Origin: Anaerolineae bacterium
GTDB taxonomy: Bacteria; Chloroflexota; Anaerolineae; B4-G1; SLSP01
DNA: 10,960 nucleotides
Direction of reading: 5' to 3'
Assembly (NCBI GenBank): GCA_016927095.1
Contig: JAFGNI010000757.1
Span: 1 to 10,960 of the forward strand
The translations under genes were made by a program, and so were the position numbers. Positions 7,266-10,960 of this stretch are shown here, piece after piece. The notes beneath the pieces are model-generated. The model worked only from the letters and a program-made list of their open reading frames with translations. It ran no database searches and was not told the origin of the DNA. Numbering within the stretch: the first letter of the stretch is position 1; every line of letters starts with the position of its first letter.

Positions 7266-8812
7266 CGGCCGCCCGCCACCATCAGCACGAGCAGAAGGAT
7301 GAGAACCGACCACAGCACGGATCCCCTACCCTCCACAACATCAGCGGTCACCCGTAACACCCCCAACAGGTTATTGGCGCCCTGCCACACGGAGCCGTAG
7401 AACCAATCCAGATCCAGCAGCTCGTGCAACGTGTGCGCTCGATGCCAGATCGCAAGGATCCTCTCGCCGCGAAGTGCCAGAAAGCAACCACCCACTGTAG
7501 CTAGAACCCAGAGGGCGAAAGGTAGGGGCGCGATCGTCGGCACCTCCGCCGCGAGGCTTGCAGCAAGAACCGTGACTACGAGAACGGCCATCCCCACAGC
7601 CATCGGTAGCGCCCGGTGGCCGTAGGCTGGGGTGACACGTCCTTCGGCCTGCTGCGCGCTTCCCCGAACGAGTGCCGCGACCGCCGTGAGGAGCCCGACA
7701 AGATAGAGTAGGAGGACACCCAACGGCGCCGCGTCCAGCGCCCCGTGGTAGAGGCGCAGCAGGGGCGAGGGCGGCGCCCCCATCAGCACGAGCACTGCTA
7801 TGACCGTCGACCAGGACCACGCGAAACCCCGACGCTCATAGCGCCGCGCGATAGCCAGAAGCGCCAGGCACGCGACCCAGATGCCGGCGCCCAAGACGAG
7901 GCTTTCTGGATCATCGGTGATCACAGCGCCGGTAACGAGAGCTAGCAGCAGACCGTAAGCAGCAGGCAGGAGCGCCCCGCGACCGCTGTGGGTCAGAGCC
8001 TTCACCCCCGACCAGAAAACGGAGAGCCCGGCCCAGACGACAAGCCAGTCAGAGAGTCGTCCTTGTCCGGGCAGCGAGAGCAACCTGTAGAGGAGTCCAA
8101 CGCCCAAGAGCGGACTGATCGCGCCGGCTAGCGTGAGAGAGCGTGCCCGGCCCCATGATTCGGCGTGGACCACCTGGAACGGGTAGAAGCCGAGCCGCAA
8201 ACAAGCGGCAACCAATAGCAGGTTGAAGGAGGATGCACTGGGCCGCATCAACCACCAAAGGCCGCTGGCCCCCTCCTCCAGCAGGAAGAACGACACAATC
8301 CACAGCAGCAGCGACGCGATGCCACTGAGCGTCACGCCCCAAACACCCCGCTCCCCTTCCACGGCGCCGGATGAACGCCCCAGGAACCAGACGATATCAA
8401 ACAGCGACCACATCGCCAGCATCATGAGCAGGGAACCCGCAGTCAGCGCCTGCCATAGGATCAACACGTAGAGAACCAAGAGGGGGCCGGTATGCCGCAG
8501 CGAGGGCAGCCGCTCGCCCACAGTTACCCAGAGAAGGCCTGCGAACGCCGCGCAGATCGACACGATACACCACCAGAGCGGAGGGGCGATATCCAGAACC
8601 ATCAGCCCGTGGGTCACGCTGCTAGGCGTCCACACCGACAGGACCCAGCGCCCCGTAGCCGGGGAAAGACAGAAAACCAAGGTCAGGATCGTCAACCACA
8701 CGGCCGAAAGCGGCTTTCGCAAGTGGCGCAATGGGGGAACAGAGCCCAGGCCCAGTAGCAGCAAGCTGCCGCCGAATCCCAGGTACAGCAAGAGCGTATT
8801 GAAGTAAGCCAT
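7262..8812 (-). CDS. NuoL/MrpA-D-like antiporter-family membrane subunit
   Basis: A 516-residue, highly hydrophobic protein with roughly 13-14 membrane helices. It is a divergent member of the proton-conducting complex I / Mrp / hydrogenase-4 membrane subunit family. The best anchor is ACLRLGFYPFQVVHAES (204-219), which aligns with the TM7 segment FKLxAVPFHxWxPD of NuoN/NuoM and puts R206 at the conserved Lys. The TM5 segment MLAMWSLFDI has S136 where Glu is usual, with D139 nearby. The C-terminus, LDLDWFYGSVWQ followed by an amphipathic stretch and a final helix, resembles the tail that follows the core helices in larger members of the family. The ATG at 8812 is preferred, with GGTGGG (8820-8825) upstream; a GTG at 8824 is the alternative. 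It is the first gene of a tightly packed cluster and has a good promoter directly upstream. Similarity is weaker than for the 5203-6645 gene, so membership is likely rather than certain. Confidence 0.75.
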   Translation of the reverse strand: MAYFNTLLLYLGFGGSLLLLGLGSVPPLRHLRKPLSAVWLTILTLVFCLSPATGRWVLSVWTPSSVTHGLMVLDIAPPLWWCIVSICAAFAGLLWVTVGERLPSLRHTGPLLVLYVLILWQALTAGSLLMMLAMWSLFDIVWFLGRSSGAVEGERGVWGVTLSGIASLLLWIVSFFLLEEGASGLWWLMRPSASSFNLLLVAACLRLGFYPFQVVHAESWGRARSLTLAGAISPLLGVGLLYRLLSLPGQGRLSDWLVVWAGLSVFWSGVKALTHSGRGALLPAAYGLLLALVTGAVITDDPESLVLGAGIWVACLALLAIARRYERRGFAWSWSTVIAVLVLMGAPPSPLLRLYHGALDAAPLGVLLLYLVGLLTAVAALVRGSAQQAEGRVTPAYGHRALPMAVGMAVLVVTVLAASLAAEVPTIAPLPFALWVLATVGGCFLALRGERILAIWHRAHTLHELLDLDWFYGSVWQGANNLLGVLRVTADVVEGRGSVLWSVLILLLVLMVAGGR

Positions 8813-8830
8813 AGTCGATCCCACCGGTCG

Positions 8831-8858
8831 ATTCTAACATAGAAGACCTTCATGACAA
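8831..8858 (-). promoter_or_regulatory. Sigma70-type promoter for the membrane/kinase cluster
   Basis: On the minus strand, TTGTCA (8858-8853) and TAGAAT (8836-8831) are separated by 16 bases; each matches five of six consensus positions. Transcription would start near 8824, giving a leader of only about 12 bases that just includes GGTGGG before the ATG at 8812. It lies in the 88-base gap after the glycosyltransferase, where I see no terminator. The cluster may therefore be read both from here and from the upstream gene. Confidence 0.55.
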
Positions 8859-8881
8859 GCCGCCGAGATGCGATAGCCCTG
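8852..8881 (+). repeat. Left copy of a short inverted repeat flanking the glycosyltransferase
   Basis: Two blocks, ATGACAAG (8852-8859) and ATGCGATAGCCCTG (8868-8881), separated by 8 bases. The same two blocks occur in the same order on the opposite strand at 10889-10848, separated by 20 bases. Both copies are intergenic and bracket the glycosyltransferase gene. The first block overlaps the -35 element of the promoter described here. Confidence 0.5.
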
Positions 8882-8900
8882 TCCCTGCACACCTTTAGCT

Positions 8901-10670
8901 TCACTCGCGCTCACGTATCAGAAGCAGCGTCAGCGGCGCGTCGTAGACGCGGTAACTCTCGTCAAGATGCGGCAGCCGAAGGGCCAGGGGGGTCCCACAG
9001 CGCGCCGCCAGCGATACCGCAACCGGCAGACCCGCATCGGCGAGGGGATCATCGGTGATGGAGAGTGGGCCCACGTGCGGGCACCGCGCGAAGAGAGTAA
9101 GCGACCGCCGGGCGAAAAGGTCAGCGTACCAGGCAAGGACCGCCCCATAGGTCTCAGGTTCTCGAGAGAGCGTGCCGTAGGCACGCCGGCTGGCAATAGC
9201 CACAACGTCGGCGTTCGACGCCAGCCCCAGCCAGGCAGGCGCCTCACCACCTGCCCCTTCGTAGACGGGAAGCGTCACTTGCGTGTGGACGGCAGGATCA
9301 CGATCCGGCAGCGGCACCGGCAACGGATGGTCCCAGGCCTCCACCGCGATCGTCGCGCCGGCATCGACATTCGCATAGAGCCAGCGAGAGGCCGCCACCC
9401 ACGGATGCGGCCGAACGTAGACCCCGACCTGCGCGAGGCCCAGGAGACCGGTGGTCAGGACGAGGATCACACCCAGCGACCGCCGGCCAAGGTCCCGCGC
9501 GCGCGCCGGCCCGTCGCCCACAACGATCGTGACTGCCCAACCGATCCACCAGGGATAGAGGGGCAGAAGGTACCGGGGGAACTTCACCTGAAGGCTCCCT
9601 ATCACCAGCAGCAACGTCACAACCCACAACCACGAGGGCAGAAGATACGCGGCCCGAGTTGTGGGTATCGACCCCTTCCTAAAGCCGCGCCCAACCCGCA
9701 TCACAAGGGCAACCGCACCCAGAAGCACCACACCAGGCCCGAGGCCCCAGAGGGCCATCTGCTGGAGCGGGTAGAGGATCGGGGTAGTGCGAAGGTATTG
9801 CTGCGTGTAGGGGAGGACATAGCGACCGCTCACCAACATGCTCTGAACGAGAGGGCCCTGCCAACAAGCGACAGGTGTCATGACCGCCCACGGCGACGCA
9901 AAGACGAACGCCACCACCGCCGGCCCGCAGAAGCGGAACGCACGCCAGCCCAGCATGCCGCCCAGCTTCACACCCCTGGGGTGGCCCTGGGGGGCAATAG
10001 CCGCCAGCACGATGAGCGGAACCGCCCCAACGGCGAGAGAGGCCTTGCAGGCAACAGCGAGGCCTGTCAAGGCCCCCGCAATGCGCCATCGACCACGCGC
10101 AGCGGCAAGAACGCTGCCACTGGCCAACGCAGCACCGAGGGGGTCCACCGTGTAGAAGTGGGCTTGCTGGATCAGCCCGGGCGCCAGCGCTGCCAGCAGC
10201 GCCCCCAGCGGACCCGCGCGAGGTCCGGCCAACTCCCGGGCACAGGCGCCCGCCAGGACGACCAGAATGACGCCCACCAGGGCGGAGACCAGGCGGGCCG
10301 CAAAGAGGGGATCCGCCCCCGGCGCAGCCACCAGGAGGATCTGGGCCAGCGTGACAGCCAGCTGCCCGTAGGGGAACTGCGGGTTGGCGCGGCAGACATT
10401 GCCGAGCAGAGGGGTGTTCTGAGCGGCCCCTAGAAGAAACCGTTCGTCAGGATGCGCCGCGATGCCCCCATCCCAGGCAGGTTCGACAGCCCGGAAGGAT
10501 AGCGCGGCAAACACGACCCCAAACCAGAGCACTCGGAGCACCCAGTCTGGCGAGATCGCCGTCGCGCCGCCACCATCGCCCCTTCGCGCCAGAGGCCACA
10601 CCCCGCCTCCTGTCTCAACCTGACCCGGCGCTGGCACCCTTGCCCCCTCACTTGCTGTTGGTCTGCGCAT
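8901..10670 (-). CDS. GT39/PMT_2-type membrane glycosyltransferase
   Basis: A 589-residue multi-pass protein of the GT-C fold, similar to ArnT and protein O-mannosyltransferases (PMT_2 family). These transfer a sugar from a polyprenyl-phosphate donor to a lipid, glycan or protein outside the membrane. After a 42-residue Gly/Pro/Arg-rich N-terminus comes the first helix (about 43-62), then an outer loop with HPDERF (73-78). D75/E76 there match the catalytic acidic pair of GT-C enzymes. HFYTVDPL (171-178) matches the second conserved loop. About ten further hydrophobic helices follow, then a soluble C-terminal part from about 430. The length is typical. The ATG start follows a promoter-like TATACT by only six bases, with no ribosome-binding site, so the true start could be a little downstream. 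The sugar and acceptor cannot be told from sequence. It is separated by 88 bases from the membrane/kinase cluster and no functional link is evident. Confidence 0.85.
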   Translation of the reverse strand: MRRPTASEGARVPAPGQVETGGGVWPLARRGDGGGATAISPDWVLRVLWFGVVFAALSFRAVEPAWDGGIAAHPDERFLLGAAQNTPLLGNVCRANPQFPYGQLAVTLAQILLVAAPGADPLFAARLVSALVGVILVVLAGACARELAGPRAGPLGALLAALAPGLIQQAHFYTVDPLGAALASGSVLAAARGRWRIAGALTGLAVACKASLAVGAVPLIVLAAIAPQGHPRGVKLGGMLGWRAFRFCGPAVVAFVFASPWAVMTPVACWQGPLVQSMLVSGRYVLPYTQQYLRTTPILYPLQQMALWGLGPGVVLLGAVALVMRVGRGFRKGSIPTTRAAYLLPSWLWVVTLLLVIGSLQVKFPRYLLPLYPWWIGWAVTIVVGDGPARARDLGRRSLGVILVLTTGLLGLAQVGVYVRPHPWVAASRWLYANVDAGATIAVEAWDHPLPVPLPDRDPAVHTQVTLPVYEGAGGEAPAWLGLASNADVVAIASRRAYGTLSREPETYGAVLAWYADLFARRSLTLFARCPHVGPLSITDDPLADAGLPVAVSLAARCGTPLALRLPHLDESYRVYDAPLTLLLIRERE

Positions 10671-10676
10671 AGGCCT

Positions 10677-10704
10677 AGTATACCAACCTTCGACCCGCTG
10701 TCTG
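10677..10704 (-). promoter_or_regulatory. Candidate promoter giving a leaderless glycosyltransferase mRNA
   Basis: On the minus strand, CAGACA (10704-10699, four of six consensus positions) and TATACT (10682-10677, five of six) are separated by 16 bases. A start about seven bases downstream of TATACT would fall on or next to the A of the ATG at 10670, giving a leaderless transcript. This agrees with the lack of a ribosome-binding site there. Confidence 0.45.
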
Positions 10705-10718
10705 GCACTGTGTCCTTT

Positions 10719-10738
10719 GGTCAGGAGACTCCCAGACC
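10719..10738. repeat. Imperfect palindrome
   Basis: GGTCAGGAG and CTCCCAGACC mirror each other around a central A, with one extra C in the right arm. It lies 15-35 bases upstream of the candidate -35 element of the glycosyltransferase promoter. That is a place where an activator could bind, but no protein is implied by the sequence. Confidence 0.35.
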
Positions 10739-10765
10739 TATGGCTCGGCAGCCACTATCACGCTT

Positions 10766-10787
10766 GCGACGGATCCCCATCCGTCGC
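10766..10787. repeat. Perfect 9-bp hairpin with four-base loop
   Basis: GCGACGGAT and ATCCGTCGC are exact reverse complements separated by CCCC. The stem is GC-rich and strong in RNA on either strand. No T-run follows on either strand, so it is not a standard terminator. It may be part of a repeat element or a structured RNA. Confidence 0.55.
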
Positions 10788-10847
10788 TCCGCGGTCCTAC
10801 GGCCAAACTCCCTGGGGAACTAGCACAGAACCTACTTTGTCATCGGT

Positions 10848-10889
10848 CAGGGCTATCGCATTTGGAACACAAGACGGGTCACTTGTCAT
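10848..10889 (-). repeat. Right copy of the short inverted repeat flanking the glycosyltransferase
   Basis: On the minus strand, ATGACAAG (10889-10882) is followed after 20 bases by ATGCGATAGCCCTG (10861-10848). Both blocks exactly match the copy at 8852-8881, in inverted orientation. The spacers differ in length and sequence, so the copies are diverged or only partly related. Confidence 0.5.
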
Positions 10890-10944
10890 TCCGAGCGAGT
10901 CCTACGATCATCCGTATCGACAAGCCCTGCCAGCGAGGAATCTC
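10884..10944 (+). repeat. REP-like intergenic repeat at the window edge
   Basis: TGTCATTCCGAGCGAG (10884-10899) and CAGCGAGGAATCTC (10931-10944) resemble the two halves of a widespread bacterial intergenic repeat of the form TCATTCCGAGCG...GCGAGGAATCTC. Here about 31 bases separate the halves instead of a few. The ATTCC and GGAAT ends can pair. The similarity is from memory, and the element may continue past 10960. Confidence 0.45.
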
Positions 10945-10960
10945 CTGCCTCGAGCCCGGG

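Larger units (their letters stand above)
10671..10960. other. Gene-less region upstream of the glycosyltransferase
   Basis: I see no coding sequence, tRNA or rRNA on either strand in these 290 bases. The region holds the promoter candidate, an imperfect palindrome, a perfect hairpin, the right copy of the short inverted repeat and a REP-like repeat at the edge. The density of inverted repeats suggests accumulated non-coding repeats or an RNA leader rather than a decayed gene. Confidence 0.6.

Noticed and set aside
7266..7313. Longer N-terminus for the small membrane protein
   Set aside because: The extra 16 residues overlap the upstream gene. The ATGA overlap at 7265 gives a natural coupled start directly before a hydrophobic region.
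8967..10433. Long plus-strand open frame of 488 codons
   Set aside because: It is antisense to the glycosyltransferase. Its product is Arg/Pro/Gln-rich with no domain or membrane pattern, as expected for a shadow frame in GC-rich DNA.
10719..10738. Resemblance of GGTCAGGAGACT to the B12 box of cobalamin riboswitches
   Set aside because: The riboswitch core should precede the box, but the plus-strand sequence before it is the glycosyltransferase promoter and gene start. No other core motifs are present.
10794..10906. Direct repeat GTCCTACG at 10794 and 10899
   Set aside because: Eight bases is expected by chance at this scale, and the flanks do not match.
1..10960. CRISPR arrays, tRNA or rRNA genes, insertion sequences
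   Set aside because: No regularly spaced repeats, tRNA-like T-loop or acceptor patterns, rRNA segments or transposase-like proteins were seen on either strand.

Overview
The window is a compact bacterial chromosome segment in which every supported gene lies on the minus strand. By eye it is fairly GC-rich, roughly 60%. The gene mix is a CpXC zinc protein, a soluble GAF-PAS histidine kinase, complex-I-like membrane subunits without redox subunits, a large family 39 type glycosyltransferase and a bacterial DNA polymerase I. This fits Chloroflexota best, although other uncultured GC-rich lineages such as NC10 cannot be excluded. The assignment rests on recall of family distribution, not on a search.

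Layout in order of transcription, right to left. Positions 10960-10671 are gene-less and hold a REP-like repeat at the window edge, a perfect 9-bp hairpin, an imperfect palindrome and a candidate promoter next to the glycosyltransferase start. The glycosyltransferase fills 10670-8901. An 88-base gap (8900-8813) follows, with a good sigma70-type promoter and a short repeat that recurs inverted on the far side of the glycosyltransferase. Next comes a tightly packed cluster. It holds a NuoL/M/N-like 516-residue protein (8812-7262), a 207-residue membrane protein (7265-6642), a second NuoL/M/N-like 480-residue protein (6645-5203), and a GAF-PAS-HisKA-HATPase kinase (5181-3541) 21 bases downstream. 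A CpXC protein (3498-2050) follows with its own extended -10 promoter and ends at a strong intrinsic terminator (2006-1971). polA (1892 to beyond position 1) is cut by the left edge before its polymerase active site.

The most interesting part is 8812-3541. Two proteins of the proton-translocating complex I / Mrp antiporter superfamily flank a third small membrane protein, joined by ATGA and GTGA stop/start overlaps and followed by a cytoplasmic sensor kinase. No NuoB/C/D-like, hydrogenase or FeS subunit is in the window. By eye alignment, the conserved TM5 Glu / TM7 Lys pair is broken differently in each antiporter-like protein: one keeps Glu and loses Lys, the other has Arg for Lys and lacks Glu. 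This may be an unusual ion-translocating or sensing module. That is inference, and genes beyond the cluster could change it.
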